Source: Pontibacillus halophilus JSM 076056 = DSM 19796 (GTDB lineage: Bacteria; Bacillota; Bacilli; Bacillales; BH030062). Taken from it: a stretch of DNA of 64,000 nucleotides. Positions 1 to 7,370 of the stretch are shown here, piece by piece; the first letter of the stretch is position 1; each line of letters starts with the position of its first letter. The position numbers and the translations under genes were made by a program. The stretch is from positions 186,001-250,000 of the forward strand of contig NZ_AULI01000006.1 in the NCBI RefSeq assembly GCF_000425205.1. Direction: 5' to 3'. The notes beneath the pieces are model-generated. The model was given only the letters and a program-made list of their open reading frames with translations, searched no databases and had not been told where the DNA came from.

Positions 1-51
1 CACAGAGCAACTGCACGTCGTAATATTAAAAAGATAACCAGACCTAGGTAA
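1..51 (+). CDS. C-terminal end of an unidentified basic protein (partial)
   Basis: The first frame is open from the window edge to a TAA at 49-51 and encodes 16 residues rich in Arg and Lys (ending ITRPR). The hairpin that follows overlaps this end, so a convergent gene finishing here is plausible. The fragment is too short to name, and a chance open frame cannot be excluded. Confidence 0.25.
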   Translation, partial: HRATARRNIKKITRPR

Positions 52-63
52 AGGGTCTGGTTA
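28..63 (-). terminator. Rho-independent terminator of pdaA
   Basis: A perfect 10-bp inverted repeat (35-44 with 54-63) begins at the pdaA stop codon. Read on the minus strand it is followed by a T-rich tail (TCTTTTT). Confidence 0.75.
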
Positions 64-849
64 TTGTATGCCTGTATAAGGAAGTACATCTCTTGGCAAC
101 GCTTCCTTCACCACCAAATAGTCAAGACTCTTAAACGTGTATCCGTCTTGTTTCAGTTGCTGTATCATTTGTTCGAGTGCCAATGCATTATCCCGAGACA
201 CGGTATGCAAGAGTATGATTGCTCCAGGGTGAATCTGCTTCAGTACACTATTGACTGCATACTCAGGTCCCTTTTGCTTGTCGGTGTGCCAATCAACAAA
301 TGCAATTGACCAAAACATAGTTGTGTAACCCAGTTTATTTGTAATGGCTAACGTTCGACTGTTAAAGGTTCCACGAGGAGGACGGACGTACTGCATCTCC
401 TTCTGGGAAGTAAGCTCAGCTACAGCATCTTCAACAGCTTGCAACTCTTCTTTAATCTTCTGATCACTAGACTCTGTGAAGTCAGGGTGATGATAAGAAT
501 GATTTCCTACAATATGCCCTTCATTCACCATTCTCTTTACAAGCTCAGAAGCACTAGTAATGTAATGCCCTGTAACAAAGAACGTCGCTGGTACCTGTTC
601 CTTCTTCAATACATCGAGAATTTGCCCTGTATACCCTTGTTCGTATCCATTATCAAACGTCAGGTAAATCACCTTTTCTCCACTATGATCTACATAATGC
701 CCTCCATGCTTCTCAACCAACTCCCGGTATAGACCTGGGTCTGGAGGGGAACCATCTGTACTCTTCTGATACCCCCACCCATAGGCTGCTACATCTAATG
801 GAGGAACAAGCATTATGAAGAAGACTAGGCTAATGATTAGACGCTTCAT
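61..849 (-). CDS. pdaA: Polysaccharide deacetylase, PdaA-like muramic-acid de-N-acetylase
   Basis: 262 residues with an N-terminal signal peptide or anchor (about 1-22) and a NodB fold. Visible motifs are TFDNG at 64-68 (the PdaA variant of TFDDG), H117-SYH-H121 for metal binding, RPPRG at 156-160 and LLHT at 213-216. In B. subtilis PdaA removes the N-acetyl group from muramic acid as a step in making the muramic delta-lactam of spore cortex, which germination lytic enzymes need. The DN instead of DD in motif 1 and the length match PdaA better than general chitin deacetylases. The start has an AGGTGATGG ribosome site. Family assignment is strong; the sporulation role is inferred from the family. 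Confidence 0.88.
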   Translation of the reverse strand: MKRLIISLVFFIMLVPPLDVAAYGWGYQKSTDGSPPDPGLYRELVEKHGGHYVDHSGEKVIYLTFDNGYEQGYTGQILDVLKKEQVPATFFVTGHYITSASELVKRMVNEGHIVGNHSYHHPDFTESSDQKIKEELQAVEDAVAELTSQKEMQYVRPPRGTFNSRTLAITNKLGYTTMFWSIAFVDWHTDKQKGPEYAVNSVLKQIHPGAIILLHTVSRDNALALEQMIQQLKQDGYTFKSLDYLVVKEALPRDVLPYTGIQ

Positions 850-897
850 CCCATCACCTACTTTTTAAGTAGTGTTTGTCATTAGACGACGTCTATA

Positions 898-931
898 CAG
901 AAAAAGGCCAGCCATTTCTTTGGCTGACCTT
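898..931 (-). terminator. Terminator of the antiporter gene
   Basis: Stem 904-914 with 921-931 (11 bp, one G-U pair), followed on the minus strand by a run of T. Confidence 0.75.
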
Positions 932-936
932 GTTTC

Positions 937-2253
937 CTATAAGATAATTGCTGTAATCCATCCGAAGATGAATAATGGAATATTGTAGTGTAAGAATGTT
1001 GGTACAACCGTATCCCAAATGTGATTATGACGACCATCTGCATTAAGCCCAGAAGTTGGACCTAACGTACTGTCTGAAGCTGGTGAACCTGCGTCCCCGA
1101 GGGCTCCTGCTGTCCCAATGAGTGCCGCAGTTGCTAGTGGAGAGAATCCAACCGCTGTACAAATCGGTACATAAAGGGCCGCCAGAATAGGAACCGTACT
1201 AAAGGAAGAACCAATTCCCATCGTAATAATTAACCCGATTAACAGAAGTACAAATGCTATTACTGCTTTGTTATCACCAAGTATGTCAGATGTATTCTCA
1301 ACCAATACATCGACTGCACCTGTGTCTTTAAGAACAGTCGCATAGCCTGAAGCAACAAGCATAATGAACGCAATAACCCCCATCATGCTAACCCCTTCTG
1401 CAACGACCTTATCTCCACGATTAAACGGAACAATTCGGAATACAAACATGAGGATTAAACCAGCGAGCGCGCTCAATACGAGCTGTTGTGTAACAATTTG
1501 TACCGCTAATGCGCCTACAATAGCGACAATCGTAAAGAGATGTTCTTTGGTGAAGCGAGTGTCTTTCTCTTCTGCTGCGTTCATTAAGTCAACGGATGCC
1601 TCAGACTCAATTTGTCTAGCGTCCTTAGGTTTCCGGTAAGAAATGAAGACTGCAATGAGTAACCCTACAACCATGCCCATTGTCGGGAGAAGCATCGCTT
1701 GTGTTACTTCTCCGAGCGCCACTTCAGCACCGTTCTCACTCATCGCATCTCGTATCGTCTTCTGGAAGAGAAAGCCGAACCCAAGTGGAATTGCCATGTA
1801 TGGAGCCTTCAGACCAAACGTGAGTGCCGTTGCTACACCTCGTCGGTCAATTCGCATCTTATCAAACAGTTTCAACATTGGCGGAATCAAGATTGGGATG
1901 AACGCAATGTGAACAGGAATCGCGAATTGAGATAAAGAAGAAATAAATGCAATAGATAAGAGCAATACGATTCGCTTTCCTTTCATCACATTCACTAGGT
2001 TTCTAACGAGAACAGAAGTAATCCCAGAATATGCGATACTCACAGCAAACGCACCAAGTAGCACATAGCTAAGTGCTGTATTCGCTTGTCCTCCCATACC
2101 TCCAATCAACAATTCAAGTGACTCAACCAAGGTTAACCCAGCCATCAACCCACCAGTTATACCAGCAGCCAAGATGGCAACAATGACGTTTACACGTAGT
2201 AAGCTTAATACAGTCATGACCAGTACAGACACGACAACAGACCATGCGATCAC
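937..2253 (-). CDS. Na+/H+ antiporter family membrane protein (NhaC-superfamily, YuiF-like)
   Basis: About 438 residues, almost entirely hydrophobic, with roughly 11-12 membrane segments and a charged cytoplasmic loop near residue 215. The N-terminal part (LLRVNVIVAILAAG) and the conserved stretch GALGDAGSPASDSTLGPTSG near the end resemble the Na_H_antiport family. It probably exchanges Na+ for H+, though an organic-acid or amino-acid antiport function cannot be excluded. I place the start at GTG 2253: the AAAGGGG ribosome site (2262-2268) lies 8 bases before it, but inside or too close to the ATG codons at 2271 and 2259. It lies directly downstream of the aimR-aimP-like pair on the same strand, behind two terminators, so it is probably transcribed from its own promoter at 2280-2340. 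Confidence 0.8.
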   Translation of the reverse strand: MIAWSVVVSVLVMTVLSLLRVNVIVAILAAGITGGLMAGLTLVESLELLIGGMGGQANTALSYVLLGAFAVSIAYSGITSVLVRNLVNVMKGKRIVLLLSIAFISSLSQFAIPVHIAFIPILIPPMLKLFDKMRIDRRGVATALTFGLKAPYMAIPLGFGFLFQKTIRDAMSENGAEVALGEVTQAMLLPTMGMVVGLLIAVFISYRKPKDARQIESEASVDLMNAAEEKDTRFTKEHLFTIVAIVGALAVQIVTQQLVLSALAGLILMFVFRIVPFNRGDKVVAEGVSMMGVIAFIMLVASGYATVLKDTGAVDVLVENTSDILGDNKAVIAFVLLLIGLIITMGIGSSFSTVPILAALYVPICTAVGFSPLATAALIGTAGALGDAGSPASDSTLGPTSGLNADGRHNHIWDTVVPTFLHYNIPLFIFGWITAIIL

Positions 2254-2303
2254 TGTCATTACCCCTTTCATGATGATGTTCTATAGTAGTTAAATTTATT
2301 TCG

Positions 2304-2331
2304 TTATCACGTTAACAATTTATTATGATAA
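2304..2331. promoter_or_regulatory. Dyad in the antiporter promoter region
   Basis: TTATCA (2304-2309) and TGATAA (2326-2331) form a perfect inverted repeat separated by 16 bases, in the short AT-rich gap between the aimP-like gene and the antiporter. In arbitrium phages the AimR site is a spaced dyad just downstream of aimP, in the promoter of the controlled gene, so the position is suggestive. The binding protein is unknown. Confidence 0.35.
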
Positions 2332-2341
2332 AGTAATGAAG

Positions 2342-2382
2342 CAAAAAAATCAACCCTTCGATTTCAAAGTTTCGAAGAGTTG
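2342..2382 (-). terminator. Second of two tandem terminators after aimP
   Basis: Stem 2351-2361 with 2372-2382 (11 bp, one G-U pair), followed on the minus strand by ATTTTTTTG. Confidence 0.75.
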
Positions 2383-2388
2383 AACGTA

Positions 2389-2418
2389 AAAAAGGATGCT
2401 CGATCGAGCATCCTTTTT
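2389..2418 (-). terminator. First tandem terminator after aimP
   Basis: A 30-bp perfect palindrome (AAAAAGGATGCTCGA and its complement). It begins 8 bases after the aimP-like stop codon and can act in both directions. Confidence 0.85.
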
Positions 2419-2425
2419 GTGCGTT

Positions 2426-2581
2426 TTAACCTACACCACCAACAGTTGGGTCTTGGTGAATACTCATTACTGGATGGTCGATTTTTGAAGTTTCGTCATA
2501 CTTCGGCGCTTCAGTTTGTGAACCGAATGTTAGAGTGAAACTTAGTAACATAATACTAATTAATGATCCTACTTTCTTCAT
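2426..2581 (-). CDS. AimP-like secreted signalling pre-peptide
   Basis: 51 residues from ATG 2581, chosen because AAAGGGGG lies 8 bases upstream. The N-terminus is a typical signal peptide (MKKVGS, then a hydrophobic core, ending near FGSQTEA), followed by a short hydrophilic pro-region ending in HQDPTVGGVG. This is the plan of arbitrium AimP: exported, cut outside the cell, and the C-terminal few residues re-imported to bind AimR. The start lies inside the last codons of the receptor gene (26-bp overlap), so translation is probably coupled. The mature peptide is most likely within the last six to eight residues; its exact ends are inferred. It differs from the classic Bacillus phage peptides, which usually end in RGA. 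Phr or PapR-type peptides are alternatives, but the partner gene favours AimP. Confidence 0.75.
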   Translation of the reverse strand: MKKVGSLISIMLLSFTLTFGSQTEAPKYDETSKIDHPVMSIHQDPTVGGVG

Positions 2582-3641
2582 TAGTGATACACCCCCTTTT
2601 ACGTAACTCATTTAAAGGCAATTGAGCATAGAAGTAATCTTTCTCTTTTACAAACCTATCGTAAGAATTATAAAAATAGTGATTATCATCCGTTGCTAAT
2701 CCCATATAATATTCTTGAAAAGGTGTGAGACTGTTCTTTTTAGAAAGTATATCTAAAGCGGTCTCTTTATCACCTTTTACTGCCATAAGGTGAGCTTTTT
2801 CTACAAGATCATCTGTTTCAATACCTTCCGTAATCCCATTTACACCATAAATAAACGGATACACTAGATTTCTAATTGTGTAGTCATAGAAGTCCAAATG
2901 ATATTGGTCTGCTATATCCATTGCTTCTTGAAGGTATTCATCAGATTTCCTATAATCATCGAATGTATATGTTAGCGCCAATACAATAAGCACATAACAT
3001 TTCTTCTCTTGATTGAATACATTATCTATAATATTTTTAGCGTATTTCCTAGCTATTTTCGTTTCATTTCTCTTCCAATGATATAAAAACAACATCTCAT
3101 TCTCTCGCAATTGAAAATAAATCCTCAATAAAGTATCGTCTACATTCAGCATTAATGGTGTTAAAGATGTATCTAAAAGGTCATTTAACACTTCATACTG
3201 GTCCAACTCAAAATATCCATAAATCTTAATGAATATAAGTAGACAATTTAGAGACGGGTCTTCAGTTTTAAATCCATTGGAGAAATCTATTAATTCACCT
3301 TTGAACTTTTTCTGTTGTTTGCGATGCAAGATGATCTGATAAACTTCAGCCCACTCTTGGTTAACTTTGTTCTCTGAGTTGCGGTTTTGTTCAATGAGCC
3401 GCTGCATTTCTTCATGAAATCCGTTCATATACAAGAATTCCATACCTACGCGCTGATTCTCGTAGGATTGACAATTTAAAATAAACTCTCGTGCAAGAAA
3501 GATTGTAGTCTTAATGTCCACTTCCTTAGAGAGTTGTTGCAGTACTGAGAATAAAGAAGGTTCATTGTTGCCTATGAGATCGTGAACCATTTGCAATTGC
3601 TCAGAAGAAAATACTTGCATTCGGTTTTCTTCTTTTTTCAT
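2556..3641 (-). CDS. AimR family (arbitrium-type) peptide pheromone receptor
   Basis: 361 residues, predicted all-helical TPR-like repeats. The spacing of landmarks (LNCQSYENQRVGMEFLY; EWAEVYQIILHR; LLIFIKIYGYFELDQYEVL; RIYFQLRENEMLFLYHWKR) follows phage AimR, a transcription factor whose dimer releases DNA on binding the AimP peptide. The N-terminal segment before the repeats looks somewhat shorter than in phage AimR (378-386 residues), so the DNA-binding helices may be reduced. The start at ATG 3641 has AAGGGG 8 bases upstream. The aimP-like gene overlaps its 3' end. No integrase, repressor or structural phage gene lies nearby, so this is a chromosomal copy. Family call is from remembered sequences, not a search; the regulated target is unknown. 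Confidence 0.82.
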   Translation of the reverse strand: MKKEENRMQVFSSEQLQMVHDLIGNNEPSLFSVLQQLSKEVDIKTTIFLAREFILNCQSYENQRVGMEFLYMNGFHEEMQRLIEQNRNSENKVNQEWAEVYQIILHRKQQKKFKGELIDFSNGFKTEDPSLNCLLIFIKIYGYFELDQYEVLNDLLDTSLTPLMLNVDDTLLRIYFQLRENEMLFLYHWKRNETKIARKYAKNIIDNVFNQEKKCYVLIVLALTYTFDDYRKSDEYLQEAMDIADQYHLDFYDYTIRNLVYPFIYGVNGITEGIETDDLVEKAHLMAVKGDKETALDILSKKNSLTPFQEYYMGLATDDNHYFYNSYDRFVKEKDYFYAQLPLNELRKRGCITNEESRIIN

Positions 3642-3990
3642 AGTTTGATCCCCTTATTCACCAAAAATATAATTTATGCGTATCGCAAACATAGGTCAGT
3701 ATACCCAACAAGTGCCAGACCCTCACTAGAATACAGGAAGTTTATCATATATATGACATGAGTCAATGGCACGTTTAGACCATCTATACTTATATTATAA
3801 TAAAAACTACTAACATGCTATCCATAATATATAAAAATATGAAATTATATCTTGAATTTGTCCGCCATTTCAACTAGGTCTTCCTATTTACGTTCCCTCT
3901 ATTTAAACAAAAAAACTTGAAGTTGTTTTAAATACAAACGCTTTCAAGTTTAGTATACACGATTTACATTTCAATTAGAATTATTTTACA
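3642..3990. other. AT-rich intergenic leader upstream of the aimR-like gene
   Basis: About 350 bases with no convincing open frame. On the minus strand a TATGAT box (about 3735-3740) lies 17 bases downstream of GTGCCA, a possible weak promoter about 100 bases before the aimR-like start. Alternating AT tracts (ATATATATGA) surround it. Its distal end contains a terminator-like hairpin (next entry). Confidence 0.4.
3905..3951 (-). terminator. Terminator-like hairpin before the aimR-like leader
   Basis: Stem 3913-3921 with 3943-3951 (9 bp perfect, 21-base loop) and a TTTTTTTG tail on the minus strand. It may be a second stop for the SE1561-family gene or an attenuator of read-through into the aimR-like gene. 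Confidence 0.55.
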
Positions 3991-4020
3991 TAAAAAAACT
4001 GTCGGCATACGCCGACAGTT
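3991..4020 (-). terminator. Terminator of the SE1561-family gene
   Basis: Stem 3997-4006 with 4011-4020 (10 bp perfect), 4-base loop, T7 tail on the minus strand, directly after the stop codon. Confidence 0.88.
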
Positions 4021-4167
4021 CTAGAACTTTTTCTCTAAGTCTTCAAGCATCGCAATAAGTTGGTCCACATCTTCCACTGAAGTTTCTTCAGGGTTCATGC
4101 CTTCAATTCTTGACATAATCGATGCAAGACGGGTTTTGAGCTCTTCCATTCTTGATTCATTCGTCAT
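4021..4167 (-). CDS. SE1561 family small protein
   Basis: 48 residues (MTNESRMEELKTRLASIM...), acidic and helical. The pattern of an N-terminal helix, SRIEGMNPEETSVEDVDQLI and a C-terminal LEDLEKKF fits the small conserved Bacillales family SE1561 of unknown function. Start ATG 4167 has AAAGGAG 8 bases upstream, and a strong terminator follows the TAG stop. It is divergent from yfkC across 130 bases. No function can be assigned. Confidence 0.72.
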   Translation of the reverse strand: MTNESRMEELKTRLASIMSRIEGMNPEETSVEDVDQLIAMLEDLEKKF

Positions 4168-4297
4168 AGTAAGACTCCTTTGTTGTTCATTCCATTCATT
4201 ATGTTAGTAAACTCCGAACGGTTTGTCTATGGAGGGATTAGGAAATCAGGGAAGCGTGCATGCTATAATAAGGCCATGATGTGCTGGAGGTGTAACT

Positions 4298-5149
4298 ATG
4301 TCAGAAATCTGGAGTCAACTCTCATCTATCCTATCTCACGATATAGCAGTGGCCATTTACGTGGTTACTGGTACATACGTACTCGTACGGGTGATCAGAC
4401 GTTCAATTCGTTCTTTCTTTGATCGAACGGATTTCATAGAGGAACGAAAGGAAAAGACTCTCGAATCCATGATTAACTCGCTCGTTTCTTATACAGCCAC
4501 TTTTGGTATTATTGTTTACTTGTTAAGCGTTGCTGGTGTCCCCATTGCCCAAATGCTTGCCGGGGCCGGTGTGCTTGGTATCGTCATTGGATTCGGTGCA
4601 CAAAGCTTGATTCGAGACCTACTTTCAGGCGTCTTCTTCCTCTATGAGAAGCAGCTTCACAAGGGGGATTTTGTCTCGATTAATGACCAATTCATTGGCA
4701 CAGTTGAAGAAATCGGACTGCGCTTTCTAAAGGTACGCGAATGGAGCGGTAAGTTGCTTACCATTAGCAATGGCCAAATTACAACCATTCAAAACTATAA
4801 TATCGGCCATATGCGCGTCATTGAAAAGGTGACCGTGAGCTTTAAGGAAGAGCCAAATCGAATCTTTCAATTGTTAGAGGAAATTTGCGACACGCTTAAT
4901 GAACAACTTACCCCATATTTAAAGAAAGACTTAAAGGACGACCCGTTGCAACCATTTCAAGTGTATGGCATGACATCGTTAAACCAAGAGCATCGTGGCT
5001 ATGAATACACGATTATTGGACTCACAGATGATTTAACTTACTGGACTGCTGGCAAAGAAGCTCGACGAATTATTGCACAGCGCCTCTACGAAGAGGAGAT
5101 TGAGATGTCCTTACAACACATTGACATTCCTACGAAAAAGGAAAGCTAG
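4298..5149 (+). CDS. yfkC: Small-conductance mechanosensitive channel (MscS family), YfkC-like
   Basis: 283 residues with three membrane helices (about 15-31, 57-80 and 85-118). The third is the Gly/Ala-rich pore helix (AGAGVLGIVIGFGAQSLIRD) typical of MscS, followed by the beta domain with GTVEEIGLR. MscS channels open on membrane tension and release solutes during hypo-osmotic shock. The next gene, convergent, is yfkD; the same two genes are neighbours in B. subtilis, which supports the yfkC name. The ribosome site GGAGGTG lies 5 bases before ATG. Confidence 0.85.
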   Translation: MSEIWSQLSSILSHDIAVAIYVVTGTYVLVRVIRRSIRSFFDRTDFIEERKEKTLESMINSLVSYTATFGIIVYLLSVAGVPIAQMLAGAGVLGIVIGFGAQSLIRDLLSGVFFLYEKQLHKGDFVSINDQFIGTVEEIGLRFLKVREWSGKLLTISNGQITTIQNYNIGHMRVIEKVTVSFKEEPNRIFQLLEEICDTLNEQLTPYLKKDLKDDPLQPFQVYGMTSLNQEHRGYEYTIIGLTDDLTYWTAGKEARRIIAQRLYEEEIEMSLQHIDIPTKKES

Positions 5150-5169
5150 GACCACTCCCAGCTTTCCTT
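5138..5169. terminator. Bidirectional terminator between yfkC and yfkD
   Basis: GGAAAGCT (5140-5147) pairs with AGCTTTCC (5160-5167), with A-rich and T-rich flanks on both sides. It overlaps the yfkC stop codon. Confidence 0.75.
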
Positions 5170-5171
5170 AT

Positions 5172-5972
5172 TTATTTCAGTTGGAAAGAAAATGAGACAT
5201 GGTCTTGAATAGGAATCCAGGCCCCTATCCCTTGACTCGTTACATTCTTCACAACGAGACTTTTCTTCCATCCCTTAAGCTCAATATATACTTCGCCAAA
5301 TGTAACAGTGCCCTTCTCATTGACTGCCGGTGCATAGCCGTTCAAATAACCCACTTTCTCAGCAGGAATCCCGTACTTATTATCTTTCTTCGTTCCCTCT
5401 CCTATGACTGTATGGAACGACAGAGGAAGCTTCGTGTTCTCTTGAGCCTTCAACAACATCATACGCTTAATGTCTTCACTGTTCGAGATCTTAGTAGTTA
5501 ACCCACCTTTAATGTGTTTTTCTGTTTCCTGGTGGTAATTCATTGTTTTCGGTGCGTCACCGCCGATGTTGTTCAATTGATTCGTATTAATTTGTTGATA
5601 CTCCCAATTAATGCTTGTTTCCTTTGTATTATAGCTTAGCGGCCAATGACCCATGTAGATTAAACCTCGATAGCCAATCGCAGTATAAGACGGCTTTAAA
5701 TTCGTTTCATTTAACATACGGATAAGCTCAGGGTTGGTGATTTCCTCTTCAGAATGCTCCATAAGTTCTCTTGTGAGTTCACTTGGTTCTAGAATGGTCT
5801 GGTCTTGTGTGGAGTTTGGATATGTGTTTTCTTTAGAAATGTTCAAGACGTGGCTCGGAATGGATCCTTCCGCACCTTCCTCGGCTGGTTTGTCCACCGC
5901 TTGAGAAGTGGACGGAAGATCGGCAACAAGCAAGAATAAGAACGAGAATGTCGCTAACATGAGTTTATGCAT
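5172..5972 (-). CDS. yfkD: YfkD-like exported protein
   Basis: 266 residues with an N-terminal signal peptide (MHKLMLATFSFLFLLVADLP, cut near SQA). The body contains INWEYQQINTNQLNNIGGDA, KHIKGGLTTKI, LPLSFHTVIGEGTKKD and GYAPAVNEKGTVTFGEVYI, the conserved core of the YfkD family. B. subtilis YfkD is a sporulation-associated protein of unknown biochemical role, so a role at the forespore envelope is an inference. The gene is convergent with yfkC, as in B. subtilis, and no catalytic motif is visible. An AAAGGG ribosome site is 9 bases before ATG. Confidence 0.85.
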   Translation of the reverse strand: MHKLMLATFSFLFLLVADLPSTSQAVDKPAEEGAEGSIPSHVLNISKENTYPNSTQDQTILEPSELTRELMEHSEEEITNPELIRMLNETNLKPSYTAIGYRGLIYMGHWPLSYNTKETSINWEYQQINTNQLNNIGGDAPKTMNYHQETEKHIKGGLTTKISNSEDIKRMMLLKAQENTKLPLSFHTVIGEGTKKDNKYGIPAEKVGYLNGYAPAVNEKGTVTFGEVYIELKGWKKSLVVKNVTSQGIGAWIPIQDHVSFSFQLK

Positions 5973-6042
5973 CCGATACAGCCCTTTCTTTTTTTCCTAG
6001 TTTTTTCGAAATGGGCGCTCGGTATGCACAACAATAGGAAAT

Positions 6043-6075
6043 TAAAAAAAGCTGGTTGAACTCAACCAGCTTTTT
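6043..6075 (-). terminator. Terminator of the YczE-like gene
   Basis: Stem 6046-6059 with 6062-6075 (14 bp perfect). It overlaps the TGA stop and is followed by TT-rich sequence on the minus strand. Confidence 0.82.
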
Positions 6076-6688
6076 CTTCCCCCAACATGCGGTTTAACAT
6101 CGTCTTTGTCTTCGGTTCAAAGAAATTAATCGTAGGGCCAACGAGAATTAAAATAACGACTGTCCCAACTCCTATAGGCCCTCCGATGAGTAACGCAAAG
6201 ACAAAGGCCAATGATTCAGTAATCGTTTTGGCTTTAGAGATACTAATGCTGAACCGTTTTTGAATGGCAACCATGAAATTATCAACAGGATTTAAAGGTA
6301 ACTTCGGTTGAATATACATTGCTACACCTAACGCCAAGATTACAATTCCACCAACTAGAGCAAGACTCTGCTCAACTAAGATGGACGGTGACCAACCAAC
6401 CAGAACCTTTAATAACCAAAAGTCAATAAGCGGTCCGAGTACGGAAACCGTGACGACTGCAAATACATCAGGGAACTCACGTCCAAGCAAAGCATTCACA
6501 ACAATAAGCAGAGCCCCTATGATCATGACCCATGTTCCAATCGTCAATCCAATCGCATTTGTGAGACCTGCATTTAAAGCATCCCAAGCTCCCGCACCTA
6601 AATCCGCTTTAATCGTTAACGAAACTCCGAGAGACAATGTCACTAATCCTACGAGAAAGAACAACGTACGAATAGAGATATTCCTCAA
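6062..6688 (-). CDS. YczE/YitT-type multipass membrane protein
   Basis: About 208 residues from TTG 6688. Five hydrophobic segments, the motif LGAGAWDALNAGL near residue 35 and KLPLNPVDNFMVAIQ near residue 140 match the YczE/YyaS family of integral membrane proteins of unknown function; in B. subtilis YczE affects lipopeptide production. AAAGGGG lies 7 bases before TTG 6688 but only one or two bases before ATG 6694, and the upstream ATG at 6730 has no ribosome site. It seems to be monocistronic with its own terminator. Confidence 0.72.
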   Translation of the reverse strand: MRNISIRTLFFLVGLVTLSLGVSLTIKADLGAGAWDALNAGLTNAIGLTIGTWVMIIGALLIVVNALLGREFPDVFAVVTVSVLGPLIDFWLLKVLVGWSPSILVEQSLALVGGIVILALGVAMYIQPKLPLNPVDNFMVAIQKRFSISISKAKTITESLAFVFALLIGGPIGVGTVVILILVGPTINFFEPKTKTMLNRMLGEEKAG

Positions 6689-6750
6689 TACCATTCCCCT
6701 TTCGACTGACAGTCCGCATTCATCATTCATTTATGAAAATTACTTATAAG

Positions 6751-6787
6751 AACAGAAAAGTGACTACCAATAAAAGGCAGCCACTTT
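6751..6787 (-). terminator. Terminator of the OsmC-family gene
   Basis: Stem 6757-6768 with 6776-6787 (12 bp with two G-U pairs) followed by TTCTG on the minus strand. The T-run is short. Confidence 0.55.
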
Positions 6788-6792
6788 CCATT

Positions 6793-7185
6793 TTATTCAT
6801 TTATTTCGATACATTCAAGAGTTTCATTAATTTCAATACTATTCACAACACTTTGCACCATGGAACAATTTTTCGAGGAGAGTTCAAGGTTCTTGTTTAG
6901 TTTCTCTGGGTCCAAGTTCTTGCCTTTCACCACGTAGTGCAGGTTGATTTTTTCAATTCGATTTGCTTCTTTCTCGTTACGTTCTACCTCAGCCGATACT
7001 TGAATATCCGAGTAGTCAATGCGCTGCTTGTCTAGGATCTTGCGAAAGACAGATACGCTGCATCCTGCAATTGAAGAAACCATAAGCTGAAATGGGCGGA
7101 AACCGTATTCCTCATTCCCTGAAATCTCTAACGTTCCAAATTCAAAGGAGGTACGAACTCCTTGGTCTTTCATATAAAATTCCAT
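6793..7185 (-). CDS. OsmC family protein
   Basis: 130 residues from ATG 7185 (GAAGGAGTG ribosome site upstream). It has the OsmC/Ohr fold pattern: N-terminal beta strands, FRPFQLMVSSIAGCSVSVFRKIL with the first conserved cysteine, and a second cysteine in SSKNCSMVQSV. Family members reduce organic hydroperoxides with these two cysteines or have unknown thiol roles. It is closer to the YhfA-like OsmC group than to OhrA/OhrB, as there is no adjacent OhrR regulator. The substrate cannot be predicted. Confidence 0.8.
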   Translation of the reverse strand: MEFYMKDQGVRTSFEFGTLEISGNEEYGFRPFQLMVSSIAGCSVSVFRKILDKQRIDYSDIQVSAEVERNEKEANRIEKINLHYVVKGKNLDPEKLNKNLELSSKNCSMVQSVVNSIEINETLECIEINE

Positions 7186-7370
7186 GTGGGTCACTCCTTC
7201 ATCCATTTGTCTATTTGTATTGTAACCTATACACCTAATAAGATAACGTAATCTGCTTCTCAGCTGGTCACATTCCTAGCTTAACATAATAGAAATGCCT
7301 ACTAACAATATCTTGCCAACCCCTCTAGACCCTAGTAGCATGTACGTGTACATAAAGAGGAGGAACGACC

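Noticed and set aside
2426-4020. Prophage or mobile element around the AimR-like pair
   Set aside because: No integrase, repressor, attachment repeats or structural genes on either side; flanks are conserved housekeeping genes.
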